Shown piece after piece: positions 16,937-25,915 of a DNA stretch of 64,000 nucleotides; positions within the stretch are counted from its first letter, which is position 1; every line of letters begins with the position of its first letter. The notes beneath the pieces were generated by a model. The model saw only the letters and a list, made by a program, of their open reading frames with translations, made no database searches and had not been told where the DNA came from. The position numbers and the translations under genes were made by a program. The stretch is from Arcobacter vandammei. GTDB lineage: Bacteria; Campylobacterota; Campylobacteria; Campylobacterales; Arcobacteraceae. Where the stretch lies: assembly GCF_016106035.1 (NCBI RefSeq), contig NZ_JADKPZ010000002.1, positions 1 to 64,000 on the forward strand, read 5' to 3'.

Positions 16937-17057
16937 TTTAATCTCCTTTTTGGATTTTTTTAATCCAATAAATAACTCTACTATTAATTAAATTTATACT
17001 AACATAAATTTTATTATTTTTATATAAATTAATGATATTTTTGCTAAAATAATTTTT

Positions 17058-18170
17058 ATGTTCACTAATCTTTTTAAATCAACTATTTTAAAACTTTTAC
17101 TATTGGTATTTACTGTTTTTATGGCACTTATTTTTTCTGCAATTTTGTTCAACTCTCAAGTTGAAAAATTAAAAAAGCAGATAGATTTACTATATTTTGG
17201 AGATTTTATTCCTGTTGTTAAACTTCAAGCTATAAAAAGTGATTTTGAAAATATTATTATTTGTCTAAATCAAGATAAAAATTGTAATATAGATAAAGAG
17301 AAAAAGTCAATAATGGAAGAGTGGAGTTACTACTACTCATCTTTTAAAACTGCAAAAGAAAAAGAGCTTATAGAGTCCATAAATTCTGAACTTATAAAAT
17401 CTTTTGATGAAAATAGTATTGAATCGTATAAAAGAAATTTAAATAATTCTGATTTTTTAATAAAATATGAGACAAAACAGGCATTTTCTCAAAGAAAAGC
17501 TTTTTTAGAAGAGTATGAACAAATGCAAAATTATATATTTTATAATATATTATTTATTTTGATTTTTGCCTTTATTATAATTCTTTTTATTGTATATCAG
17601 ATTATTAAAAAAGATAAACAGCTTCAAATTTTAAATAAAAAATATCAAATAGAATCAATAACAGATGCTCTTACAAATCTTTATAATAGAAAACATTTTG
17701 ATACTATTTTTGATAGTATGACTTTTATTTCAAATGAAAACACTTGGAATAGTGCTTTGGTTATCATAGATATTGATTATTTTAAAGATTATAATGACAC
17801 TTATGGGCATGATATGGGTGATATTGCACTCAAAAAAGTTTCACAATGTATAAAAGAGCATTTCTCAAAAAAGTATGAATACTCTTTTAGATTAGGTGGT
17901 GAAGAGTTTGGAGTAATATTGTTTAATATAAATGAAGATAGTTTGAAAAATTATTTACAAGAGTTAAATGAAAAAGTCATCAAATTACAAATTGAGCATA
18001 AAAATAGTAAAATATTAGACTTGGTTTCAGTTTCTATTGGAGCAGTACTTTATGAGTCAAAAACTTATATATCTGCTAACAGGCTATATAAAATGGCCGA
18101 TGAGTCCTTATATTTGGCAAAGAACAATGGTAGAAACCGATATAAAATATACAAAAAAGAGGAAGAATGA
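17058..18170 (+). CDS. Membrane GGDEF diguanylate cyclase
   Basis: This 370-residue protein has TM helices at about 9-31 and 158-183 flanking a helical periplasmic sensor domain with one CxxDKNC pair. The cytoplasmic GGDEF domain (about 200-367) has the active-site GGEEF at 280-284, so cyclic-di-GMP synthesis is expected. The inhibitory I-site RxxD five residues upstream is replaced by KxxE, so product inhibition there is unlikely. The gene overlaps pssA by 4 bp and so sits at the head of a three-gene operon with phospholipid and polyphosphate enzymes. Confidence 0.9.
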   Translation: MFTNLFKSTILKLLLLVFTVFMALIFSAILFNSQVEKLKKQIDLLYFGDFIPVVKLQAIKSDFENIIICLNQDKNCNIDKEKKSIMEEWSYYYSSFKTAKEKELIESINSELIKSFDENSIESYKRNLNNSDFLIKYETKQAFSQRKAFLEEYEQMQNYIFYNILFILIFAFIIILFIVYQIIKKDKQLQILNKKYQIESITDALTNLYNRKHFDTIFDSMTFISNENTWNSALVIIDIDYFKDYNDTYGHDMGDIALKKVSQCIKEHFSKKYEYSFRLGGEEFGVILFNINEDSLKNYLQELNEKVIKLQIEHKNSKILDLVSVSIGAVLYESKTYISANRLYKMADESLYLAKNNGRNRYKIYKKEEE

Positions 18171-18724
18171 ATTTCTTATTCAACAAATATAGTCACTTTA
18201 ATTTAGCAAATATTGTAACTTTTTTTAACATTGCTAGTGGAGTTTTTGCTATATATTTTTTAACTCATAATGAGTTTTTTGCAGCTGCACTTTTTGCTTG
18301 GTTAGCTGGAGCTTTTGATATTTTTGATGGAAAAATTGCTAGAAAATATAACCTTTCAACAGAGTTTGGAATTCAACTTGACTCTTATGCTGATTTCTTA
18401 TCATTTGTTATAGTTCCTGCCATGTTTATCTATTTTGCAATTTTCAATGGCAAAGAAGAGTTTTTTAATATGGCAATAATAGCTGCTGTATTTGTTTATT
18501 ACATCATTTCAGGTCTTAGAAGATTGATACAATTTAATCTAAATGCCGAAGAAGGGGAAGTTGAGAAATACTTTACAGGAGTTCCCACACCTCTTGGAGC
18601 TATTTTACTTTGGCTTGTTTATTTAGTTTATTTAACAGGATTTGTTCACGAATACTTTGTTTTAGGAATGATGGTGGTTATTGGATTTTTACTAAATTCT
18701 AAAATAAAAATAAAACATTTATGA
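18167..18724 (+). CDS. pssA: CDP-alcohol phosphatidyltransferase, probably phosphatidylserine synthase
   Basis: This 185-residue polytopic membrane enzyme carries the complete CDP-alcohol phosphotransferase motif: DGKIARKYNLSTEFG at residues 53-67 followed by QLDSYAD, giving D-G-x2-A-R-x8-G-x3-D-x3-D. The segment FTGVPTPLGA and the early placement of the motif match PssA type II, which makes phosphatidylserine from CDP-diacylglycerol and serine. It overlaps both neighbours by 4 bp. Phosphatidylglycerophosphate synthase is the main alternative but has different flanking sequence. Confidence 0.85.
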   Translation: MNFLFNKYSHFNLANIVTFFNIASGVFAIYFLTHNEFFAAALFAWLAGAFDIFDGKIARKYNLSTEFGIQLDSYADFLSFVIVPAMFIYFAIFNGKEEFFNMAIIAAVFVYYIISGLRRLIQFNLNAEEGEVEKYFTGVPTPLGAILLWLVYLVYLTGFVHEYFVLGMMVVIGFLLNSKIKIKHL

Positions 18725-19632
18725 TAAACGAAGTTATCTCAATAGATTTAGGTTCAAACTCTTTTAGAGTTTTGAGATTTGATTGTAAAAATTTTAAAAT
18801 TCTTGATGAATTTCATAAAGTTGTTGGTTTAGCTGATGGTTTAGTTAATAATGGAAAAATCAGTATTGAAGCACAAAATAGGGTTTTAGAAGCTTTAAAA
18901 ATTGCTTCAGATAAGCTAAATTTTAATCCAAAAGATGCAATTTGTGTAACAACAGCTGCTATGAGAAAAGCTAGTAATCAAAAAGAAGTTTTAGAGTATT
19001 TATCAAAAAATAGCGGAGCAAATTTTAGAGTAATAGATTCAGATGAAGAGGCTAGATTAACTCTTCTCGCAATTAAATATGCTTTAAAAAGAGAAAAAAT
19101 TGATACAGAAAATTTTATGGTTTTGGATATTGGAGGAGGTTCAACAGAGCTTACAATCAATCTAAAAGATAAATTTATTAGTAGAAGTTTTGATTTTGGA
19201 ATAGTTACAATGACTCAAAAATCTCTTAAAACTGGAGAGCTTTTTTTGGATTTGAAGCAAAGAAAAGATGAAATAAAAGAGTTTTTGGATACTTTGGATT
19301 TTTCTATAAAAGATTTTCCTTTTGTGGCAACTGCTGGAACTCCTACAACAATAGCAGCTGTTAAAATTGGGATGGATTACTTTTCTTATGATAAAGATAA
19401 AATAAATGGAATGGTTTTAGATTATAGTGATTTAGAGAGTAGTTTAAGTATTTTAAAAACAAAATCAATAGAAGAGACTACTAAGCTTGTTGGTCGAGGA
19501 AGAGTTGAATTTATGGAAGTAGGGACATATATTTATAAAATGTTTTTTGAAGTTTTAGAGAAACAAAACTCTATAGTTTTAGATGATGGATTAAGAGAAG
19601 GGGTAGCCATAGATTTTGCTTTAAACAAGTGA
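18721..19632 (+). CDS. Ppx/GppA exopolyphosphatase/pppGpp phosphatase family protein
   Basis: This 303-residue protein has the single-module architecture of the Ppx/GppA family in the actin-like ATPase superfamily. It shows IDLGSNSFRV (phosphate 1) at residues 8-17, VLDIGGGSTEL (phosphate 2) near 134-144 and the late DDGLREGVAIDFAL motif. Members hydrolyse polyphosphate or pppGpp. The short form without the C-terminal HD domain is usual in Campylobacterota and cannot be assigned to one substrate. It ends the operon with the GGDEF protein and PssA. An AT-rich hairpin separates it from the converging restriction gene. Confidence 0.9.
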   Translation: MINEVISIDLGSNSFRVLRFDCKNFKILDEFHKVVGLADGLVNNGKISIEAQNRVLEALKIASDKLNFNPKDAICVTTAAMRKASNQKEVLEYLSKNSGANFRVIDSDEEARLTLLAIKYALKREKIDTENFMVLDIGGGSTELTINLKDKFISRSFDFGIVTMTQKSLKTGELFLDLKQRKDEIKEFLDTLDFSIKDFPFVATAGTPTTIAAVKIGMDYFSYDKDKINGMVLDYSDLESSLSILKTKSIEETTKLVGRGRVEFMEVGTYIYKMFFEVLEKQNSIVLDDGLREGVAIDFALNK

Positions 19633-19652
19633 TATTTTATATTGCTTGTTTA
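19622..19652. terminator. Weak bidirectional hairpin between ppx/gppA and the HNH endonuclease gene
   Basis: TAAACAAG and CTTGTTTA form an 8-bp AT-rich stem around a 15-base loop that spans both stop codons. Terminator strength is uncertain. Confidence 0.35.
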
Positions 19653-20749
19653 TAAATACTAAATAAATCTAATTTCTCAATTCCATTAGAGTTTAAAAAA
19701 TCTTGTTGTTTTTCATATAAGATATTTAATATCTCTTTTTTATTATCAGCAAAATGAACTTCTCTATGACAATTTGGGCATAAAGTTGCAATATTTTCTA
19801 CAATATCCAAACTAAAATCAAAGTTTTTTTGTTGAAACATTGGGATTAAATGATGTCCCTCTGTATAGTTATTTCCATTTGATAAAAAAGTATTGTGCTT
19901 TTCATCTATTACACAAATAAAGTTATCTCTTTTTTTAGCTTCATCAATTATTTTATAATCTCTTTTTGTTCGTTTTCTACTAACATTTATTTCATTATAA
20001 TATTGTTCATTTTGAGTTCCGAACATATCTTCATAATCTACATTTTTATAAAGATATTCTATATGTTCAAGCATTTCATCATCAATTTTTAAAATATCTT
20101 TTTCTCTTTTTAAAATTTTTAAATCTACTAAAGAGTTTATTACCCAAGTGTTAAATTTCTCATATTTTGATGAATTTATCTCAAAACTACTAATATCACT
20201 TAAATTTTTACTGATTATATAATCCTTTAAATCTTCAAATTTTACAATTCTTACCAAAGAAGATTTTATAAAATTTGTATTTATCTCTTTGTTATCTAAA
20301 AGAATTTTGAAAAGAATTCTAAAAGGGTAAAGGTTTAAATTTTTAACCTTTGGAGTTGCACTATTTGGATAGCAAGTGTTATCTAGTTGATTTATTAAAA
20401 TTTTTCTGCATTCAAGATACCTTTTATTTTCATATTTTTTTAAAAAAATATTCCCTTCAATACTTAAAGATAAATTATAATTTTTATCTCTATGAACAAA
20501 TCCATAAAAAAGTAAAGGCTTATAAAAGTGAGTTTCAAGGCTATCATTTGGTTCTTCATTATAATTATCTTTTAGATATTTTTTAATATTTTCACTAAAA
20601 AAACTCTCTTTTATATATCCATTTTTACTTGAAAACTCTTTTATAAAAGATAAAACTCCTATACTTCTACTGTTCATTTTACTATTATCGCCAATAAAAG
20701 AGTCAAAAGCCTTTCCGTTTCCAGGTCCTTGCCAAAAAACATCACTCAT
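19637..20749 (-). CDS. HNH endonuclease, probable type II restriction enzyme
   Basis: This 370-residue protein pairs with the cytosine methyltransferase gene one base upstream. The C-terminal HNH domain (about 275-345) contains EGHHLIPM with His299-His300, an N-region ENIATLCPNC and HREVHF. Cys324 and Cys327, with an earlier Cys in FICVID, suggest a treble-clef zinc site. The N-terminal 250 residues contain winged-helix-like segments, perhaps for DNA recognition. No specificity can be deduced. The convergent orientation to the core ppx/gppA gene and the position at the end of an exonuclease-QueA-Tat operon suggest insertion as a cassette. Confidence 0.8.
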   Translation of the reverse strand: MSDVFWQGPGNGKAFDSFIGDNSKMNSRSIGVLSFIKEFSSKNGYIKESFFSENIKKYLKDNYNEEPNDSLETHFYKPLLFYGFVHRDKNYNLSLSIEGNIFLKKYENKRYLECRKILINQLDNTCYPNSATPKVKNLNLYPFRILFKILLDNKEINTNFIKSSLVRIVKFEDLKDYIISKNLSDISSFEINSSKYEKFNTWVINSLVDLKILKREKDILKIDDEMLEHIEYLYKNVDYEDMFGTQNEQYYNEINVSRKRTKRDYKIIDEAKKRDNFICVIDEKHNTFLSNGNNYTEGHHLIPMFQQKNFDFSLDIVENIATLCPNCHREVHFADNKKEILNILYEKQQDFLNSNGIEKLDLFSIYKQAI

Positions 20750-20750
20750 T

Positions 20751-21797
20751 TTAATCCTTTGGAATAGTTCTTAGAATCTCATCTATAAGTTTAGGTGGAA
20801 TGGCTTCTCCTATTACTTCTCTTATTAAATTCTCACTTGCCCAAGCTGGTGGAGCCCAATCTTCTGGTAAACCTGTAAGAATAAAAATCTCTTTTAAGCT
20901 TAAAACTCTTGCATCACTATATGTTCCATCTTCTTTTAATCTTCCAGGGTGTACATTGTTTTGAGAAGAAACAGAACCATTTGCCATTGTGATTGTTGGA
21001 GCTGGTTTATCCCACTCTATTCTTTTATAGGTTGTTTGAAAACCTTTTATTCTAGTTCCATCTTCTTTTTTTGGAAAATAGACTTCATTATTTAGAGCAG
21101 TTTTTCCTGTTGGTGTATGTTTTAGCCATAAAATATGTCTAGGGTTGTGTTCTTTTGCATAGTGATATGGAATATGTGAGTTCTCACCACTTTCTAAAGC
21201 TGGAAGATGTCCTATTGCTTCCCTTACTGTTATAGTTTTTTGCTCTTTTGGAAACTCCCAAAGTCTATTTTTTGAGATTAAAAATATAGCTCTTTTTCTT
21301 GTTTGTGGTGTTCCATAATTTGCTACATCAACTATTTTATAATTTATAAAATAACCTTTCAGCTCATTTTTCAAAAAATCTACAATTTTTATTTTTTCAC
21401 CATTTACCAAAATTGAAGCTTTTAATACACCTATAACATTCTCTATAATTATATATTTTGGTTCTAGCTCTTTTATCATTTTTACAGCATATTTGATTAA
21501 AGAGTTTCTTGGGTCATTCTCTTGCATTTTTCCAGCTACACTCATACCTTGACAAGGTGGAGTTGCTATTAAAAATTGGCAATTTTTCTCTTTTGCTTCC
21601 TTTAAAATTTCTTCAAAAACACTATTTTTTGTAATATCACCTTGAACTATTTTTGTATTTGGGTGGTTGTGTTTATAAAATTCAGCTCTTCTTTCTAAAA
21701 GTTCATTTGCTACCACAATATTAATATTATGGTTTTTTATAAAAGTTTCAGCAATTCCCACATTTGAAAATAGTGATACACCATTTATGCTAGACAT
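20751..21797 (-). CDS. C5-cytosine DNA methyltransferase (type II modification enzyme)
   Basis: This 348-residue Dcm-type enzyme shows PPCQGMS with the catalytic Cys82, ENV at 119-121, YGTPQTRKRAIFL (motif VIII) and a C-terminal target-recognition region containing PAPTITMANG, closed by VIGEAIPPKL (motif X). Motif I is unusual (LFSNVGIAE in place of FxGxGG), and motif X has GEA where GNA is common. It protects DNA against the adjacent HNH enzyme. The gene starts right after the stop of the ExoX-like exonuclease, with a ribosome-binding site (AAAGG) inside that gene's end. Confidence 0.92.
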   Translation of the reverse strand: MSSINGVSLFSNVGIAETFIKNHNINIVVANELLERRAEFYKHNHPNTKIVQGDITKNSVFEEILKEAKEKNCQFLIATPPCQGMSVAGKMQENDPRNSLIKYAVKMIKELEPKYIIIENVIGVLKASILVNGEKIKIVDFLKNELKGYFINYKIVDVANYGTPQTRKRAIFLISKNRLWEFPKEQKTITVREAIGHLPALESGENSHIPYHYAKEHNPRHILWLKHTPTGKTALNNEVYFPKKEDGTRIKGFQTTYKRIEWDKPAPTITMANGSVSSQNNVHPGRLKEDGTYSDARVLSLKEIFILTGLPEDWAPPAWASENLIREVIGEAIPPKLIDEILRTIPKD

Positions 21798-21798
21798 T

Positions 21799-22542
21799 TC
21801 AAGCCTTTAAAACCTTATTTAAAGTATATCTCATATCCTCATCTAAATCACTCATATTTGACAACATCCAGTTTAAGTAGTTTGCATCTTTTTTTGCTAC
21901 ATCTTCTATAATCTCGCCTTTATATTTTCCAAACTTAAAAGTTTTTATAAATACAGGAGTGCTACTTAGCTCTACTAACTTTTGCATAGGATTTTCATTT
22001 GGATAAATTTCTCTAGTTTTACTTACAAGTTTTGATAAAAATAGCTTCATAATAAGTACATCACCTATTGCATCGTGAGCTTTTATAGTAATATTAAGTC
22101 TATTTGCCTCTTCTTGCTCTATTTTATACAGTTCAAGAGCATATCTTAAGTATTGAAGTCTATGATAAGGTAAATCACTAAAAAGGTGTTTTGCACATCT
22201 TAGAGTATCTATTAAAGAAAAATTATTTTCAAATCCCTCTTTTTTTATCATCTCTAAATCAAAATTTATATTATGAGCTATTAAATAGTTTTCACTACTA
22301 TTTAACTCTAAAAGTCTTTTATAAAAATTTGTATCAACTGCTTTTACTTTGTTTTCTAATATATCTGGAGTAATATTATGTACTTCCATAGCTTCAATTT
22401 TTATGGGAATTTCGCTACTACAAAGTTCATCATAAACTTCTAGTTTACCGCTATTATCAAGTATCATAGCTCCAAATTGAATAACTCTATCTTCTGTTGA
22501 AGCTCCTGTTGTTTCTGTATCAAAAAGTACAAAATATGCCAT
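21799..22542 (-). CDS. DnaQ-fold 3'-5' exonuclease (ExoX-like)
   Basis: The 247-residue protein uses the start at 22542, preferred over the ATG 24 bp upstream because AAAGGAGAATTTATG places a strong ribosome-binding site correctly and the family begins MAYFVLFDTETTG. The DEDDh residues are visible: DTET near residue 8-11, INFDLEM in the middle and IKAHDAIGDV later. The C-terminal region (FKFGKYKGEIIEDVAKKDANYLNWML) is the ExoX-type tail found in exodeoxyribonuclease X. Likely roles are repair and mismatch correction. It follows queA by about 29 bp. Confidence 0.88.
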   Translation of the reverse strand: MAYFVLFDTETTGASTEDRVIQFGAMILDNSGKLEVYDELCSSEIPIKIEAMEVHNITPDILENKVKAVDTNFYKRLLELNSSENYLIAHNINFDLEMIKKEGFENNFSLIDTLRCAKHLFSDLPYHRLQYLRYALELYKIEQEEANRLNITIKAHDAIGDVLIMKLFLSKLVSKTREIYPNENPMQKLVELSSTPVFIKTFKFGKYKGEIIEDVAKKDANYLNWMLSNMSDLDEDMRYTLNKVLKA

Positions 22543-22571
22543 AAATTCTCCTTTTAAATGTTCCACTTTTA

Positions 22572-23594
22572 CTAAATGATAAGCATAGCATCGCCATAAG
22601 AGTAAAATCTATAATTCTCTTTTATAGCAATATTATAAAGTTCCAAAGTTTTTTCAAGTCCAATAAATGAAGCAACAAGCATAATCAAAGTTGATTTTGG
22701 TAAATGAAAATTTGTCAAAAGATGATTTACAATTATTGGTCTGTTTTGTGGATTTAAAAACAAATCACATTCACCTTGAATTTTATTTGTTCTTGCATAG
22801 TATTCTAAAGTTCTTGTGACTGTTGTTCCTACTGCTAAAATATTTTTTGCTTTATCAATATTTTTTTTAGTATTTATATCTATTTCAAAATATTCGCTAT
22901 GCATAGGATGAGATAAAATATCTTCAACATCAACAGGTTTAAAAGTTCCTGCTCCAACATGAAGTGTAAGATAGTTTAAACCATATTTTTTCTCTAATTT
23001 TTCAAGAAGTTTTGGTGTAAAATGTAAAGATGCAGTAGGAGCTGCAACTGCTCCATCTTTTTTTGCAAACAAAGTTTGATAGTTTATTTCATCTTCTTTT
23101 GTGTCATTTCGTTGCATATATGGTGGCAAAGGAATATGTCCAATTTCATTTAAAATTTCCACAAGAGATATAAAATCAAGTCTTTTTTCATTTTGACTAA
23201 ATTCTACAATACGACTTCCATCAAGATTTAACTCCAAAACTTCAGCTATTAAATCTTTATCAAATAAGAGTTTTGTTCCAACTTTTACTTTTCCTCTTAT
23301 CATTACAGAAAATCTATCCATAAAAAGAGCTTTGTTTAAAAGAAGTTCTATTTTTGCACCACTTGGTTTTTGTCCAAAAATTCTAGCTTTAATTACTTTT
23401 GTATCATTTAAAAATATTGTCAAATCATCTGGCAAAAACTCCAGAATATCTTTAAATATTGTATGAGTTATTTTGTCGTTTTTTCTATCATAGACTAAAA
23501 GTTTTGCACTATCTGGCGGAGTTACTGGAAAAGTTGCTATTTTATCTTGTGGTAAGATAAAATCATAGCTAGAAGTTTTTAAAAAATCGCTCAA
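22572..23594 (-). CDS. queA: S-adenosylmethionine:tRNA ribosyltransferase-isomerase QueA
   Basis: This 340-residue protein transfers the ribosyl part of SAM to preQ1 in tRNA, forming epoxyqueuosine at the wobble position. Family landmarks are the N-terminal YDFILPQDKIATFPV, the GHIPLPPYMQR segment, GAVAAPTASLHFTP and the late LLTNFHLPKSTLIMLV. Length is typical. It starts one base after the tatC stop, so the Tat genes and queA form one operon. Confidence 0.96.
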   Translation of the reverse strand: MSDFLKTSSYDFILPQDKIATFPVTPPDSAKLLVYDRKNDKITHTIFKDILEFLPDDLTIFLNDTKVIKARIFGQKPSGAKIELLLNKALFMDRFSVMIRGKVKVGTKLLFDKDLIAEVLELNLDGSRIVEFSQNEKRLDFISLVEILNEIGHIPLPPYMQRNDTKEDEINYQTLFAKKDGAVAAPTASLHFTPKLLEKLEKKYGLNYLTLHVGAGTFKPVDVEDILSHPMHSEYFEIDINTKKNIDKAKNILAVGTTVTRTLEYYARTNKIQGECDLFLNPQNRPIIVNHLLTNFHLPKSTLIMLVASFIGLEKTLELYNIAIKENYRFYSYGDAMLII

Positions 23595-24326
23595 TTACTC
23601 TTCTTCCTCTTCTTCTTTAACTGCTGGATTAAACACTTTTGCTATGTAAATAGAAACTCCATATAAAAATAGTAGAGGTACAGCCATTAAAATCTGACTT
23701 ATAACATCTGGTGGAGTTAAAATTGAAGCAACTATAAATATTAAAACGACTGCGTATCTAAAAAATCCTTTTAAAGTTTCATCTGTTACAAGTCCTATTT
23801 TTGCAAGGAAAAATGTAATAACAGGAAGTTCAAAAGCTATTCCAAAACCAATCATAAGTTTTGTAAAAAATCCAACATATTTCCCAATACTAGGTAATAC
23901 ACTAACAACACTATTACCAAAAGCAATTAAGAAATCAAAACCAATAGGAACAACTACATAATAAGCAAAAGATGCTCCAATAAGGAACATTAAAGTTGCA
24001 AAAAATACAAAAGGAATAACTAGTTTTTTCTCATGGTCATAAAGTCCAGGAGCTAAAAATAGCCATAATTGCCAAAAAATTACTGGTAAAGATAAGATAA
24101 ATCCTGCAAAGAATGCAACTTTCATAGCTGTAAAAAATGTCTCTTGAATTTCAACAGCAATCATAGAAGTTCCAGCAGGAAGAGCATGTTTTACTGGCGC
24201 CATCATCCAATCTAAAATTGGTTCATAAAAAGCAAAACATACAAAAAACATAATAGTAATAGAAATAGCAGATATAACCAACCTTTTTCTAAGATCAGCA
24301 ATATGAGGTTTTAAATCATCAAACAT
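23595..24326 (-). CDS. tatC: Sec-independent protein translocase TatC
   Basis: This 243-residue polytopic membrane protein has six predicted TM helices. The N-terminal LKPHIADLRKRL motif and the cytoplasmic loops with FWQLWLFLAPGLYDHEKK are the signal-peptide-binding surface of TatC. TatC with TatB receives folded twin-arginine substrates. The Glu-rich C-terminus is unusual but harmless. It overlaps tatB by one base and directly precedes queA. Confidence 0.96.
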   Translation of the reverse strand: MFDDLKPHIADLRKRLVISAISITIMFFVCFAFYEPILDWMMAPVKHALPAGTSMIAVEIQETFFTAMKVAFFAGFILSLPVIFWQLWLFLAPGLYDHEKKLVIPFVFFATLMFLIGASFAYYVVVPIGFDFLIAFGNSVVSVLPSIGKYVGFFTKLMIGFGIAFELPVITFFLAKIGLVTDETLKGFFRYAVVLIFIVASILTPPDVISQILMAVPLLFLYGVSIYIAKVFNPAVKEEEEEE

Positions 24327-24721
24327 TATTTTATTTCCTCATCTTTTTTTATAGCTTTATCTTCATTTGCTTTTGCAAATTTCTCTTTTATTTTTTCTAC
24401 TTCACTATTTTGATTTGTCTGTTTTGTATCACTTTTTAAATCATCTTTTAATATATCATCAAGACCTAAATCAAACTTTGTATCAACTGATAATGAAGAT
24501 TTTGTATCTTCTATTTGGGCTTTAAATTTGTTTGCTTCATTTCTTAACTCACTAATATTTAGTTCATTGTCAAGAGTTGTTTTTGCATCATTTAGACCTT
24601 TTTTTACAGTATTAAAAAGTCTTGCTATTTTAACCATTGCATCGGGCAATTTTTCAGGTCCAAGTGCTATAACTGCTACAATTGCAATTAAAAGAATTTC
24701 ACCAATTCCAAATCCAAACAT
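24326..24721 (-). CDS. tatB: Twin-arginine translocase subunit TatB
   Basis: This 131-residue protein has the TatA/B layout: one N-terminal TM helix (GEILLIAIVAVIALGP, about 6-21), the hinge GPEKLP, an amphipathic helix, and a long charged coiled tail rich in Lys, Asp and Glu. A Glu precedes the membrane helix (GIGE), as in TatB. The length and the position next to tatC favour TatB over TatA. It begins 73 bp after the exonuclease III gene ends. Confidence 0.88.
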   Translation of the reverse strand: MFGFGIGEILLIAIVAVIALGPEKLPDAMVKIARLFNTVKKGLNDAKTTLDNELNISELRNEANKFKAQIEDTKSSLSVDTKFDLGLDDILKDDLKSDTKQTNQNSEVEKIKEKFAKANEDKAIKKDEEIK

Positions 24722-24794
24722 TTTTTTGCTCCATATATTTTATAGGGTACAGATTCTATCCAAAATTCACTAAAATCAAAGAAAAATAAATTAT

Positions 24795-25580
24795 TTAAAT
24801 TTCAATCTCTAAAGCAATAGGGCAGTGGTCACTTCCAAAAATATTATCTAAAATATAGGCATCTTTTACAAAATCTTTTAAGTCATCACTTATATAAAAA
24901 TAGTCAATTCTCCAGCCAACATTATTTTCTCTTGCATTTGCTCTATAGCTCCACCAAGAATATTTATCTTTTATATCGCCATTTATGAGCCTAAAAGTAT
25001 CAATATACCCATGATTTAAAAATTTTGTTATCCAATCTCTCTCCATTTTTAAAAAACCACTTGTATTTTCATTTGCTTTTGGTCTTGCTAAATCTATCTC
25101 TTCATGAGCTGTATTTACATCTCCACAAACGATTATAGAAAATCCATCTTTTTTTAAGTTTTCACAATGTTCTAAAAATCTATCATAAAATCCCATTTTA
25201 TATTCAAGTCTTTCATCACCACTTTGTCCATTTGGGAAATATACATTAAAAAGAGCAATATTTTTATCTTTGATAGAAAAATGAAACTCATTTATTCTTC
25301 CTTCATCCAAAATATCAACACTTAAACAAGTAGATTGAAAAATTGGTTCTATATCACTAAATAGTGCTGTTCCACTTCGTCCTTTTATTTTTGATTCACT
25401 TGCAAGTAGATGTTTGAACTCTTTTTCAAAAATAGTTTTTGGTATCTGAGTTATTTGTGATTTTGTCTCTTGAAGACCTAAAAAATCGATATTTGCTTCA
25501 TCAACCCATTTTAAAGCATCTTTTTTATCAACAGCTCTAATACCATTTACATTCCAAGAAACTAGTTTATATCTTCTCAT
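24795..25580 (-). CDS. xth: Exodeoxyribonuclease III (AP endonuclease)
   Basis: This 261-residue enzyme is of typical length for the EEP superfamily. Visible active-site blocks are SWNVNGIRAV, LQETKSQ (metal Glu), GDVNTAHEEIDLARPK, WRIDYFYIS and the terminal GSDHCPI with catalytic His. It cuts at abasic sites and removes 3' blocking groups in base excision repair. Its start overlaps the preceding 81-residue gene by 4 bp. It is separated from tatB by 73 bp with no evident hairpin. Confidence 0.95.
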   Translation of the reverse strand: MRRYKLVSWNVNGIRAVDKKDALKWVDEANIDFLGLQETKSQITQIPKTIFEKEFKHLLASESKIKGRSGTALFSDIEPIFQSTCLSVDILDEGRINEFHFSIKDKNIALFNVYFPNGQSGDERLEYKMGFYDRFLEHCENLKKDGFSIIVCGDVNTAHEEIDLARPKANENTSGFLKMERDWITKFLNHGYIDTFRLINGDIKDKYSWWSYRANARENNVGWRIDYFYISDDLKDFVKDAYILDNIFGSDHCPIALEIEI

Positions 25581-25822
25581 TTTTTATCTTCCTTTTTCTC
25601 TTTTTTTTCTTCTTTGATTAAGTTTTCTGGTGCTTTTGGTGGAGTTGGTTTTGTAATTCCTATATTATTTAAGCTCTTATTTGATAAAGAGTTATTTTTA
25701 TTTATTAAATTTTCACCTTTTCCGCCATGCATATCAATTTTACCACTGTTATCACCTGTATAATTGTAGTTTGCAAACAAAAAATTTGTAAAAATTATTG
25801 TTACAAATAGTGCTATTTTCAT
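25577..25822 (-). CDS. Small exported hypothetical protein
   Basis: The 81-residue product has a signal peptide with a probable cleavage after about residue 17 (NFLFA). The mature part is Asn/Lys rich, with NYTGDNSGKIDMHGG near the new N-terminus and a Lys/Glu-rich tail. There is no recognised family. It is translationally coupled to the exonuclease III gene by a 4-bp overlap and precedes it. The composition resembles a low-complexity periplasmic peptide, and the function is unknown. Confidence 0.6.
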   Translation of the reverse strand: MKIALFVTIIFTNFLFANYNYTGDNSGKIDMHGGKGENLINKNNSLSNKSLNNIGITKPTPPKAPENLIKEEKKEKKEDKK

Positions 25823-25915
25823 AATTTTTCCTTTTTTTAAAAGGCGAATTATAGTTAAACTTAAATAATAAAGGCTTTATTTGGTATTTTTCAATAATTT
25901 TTATTTAGGATTTTT

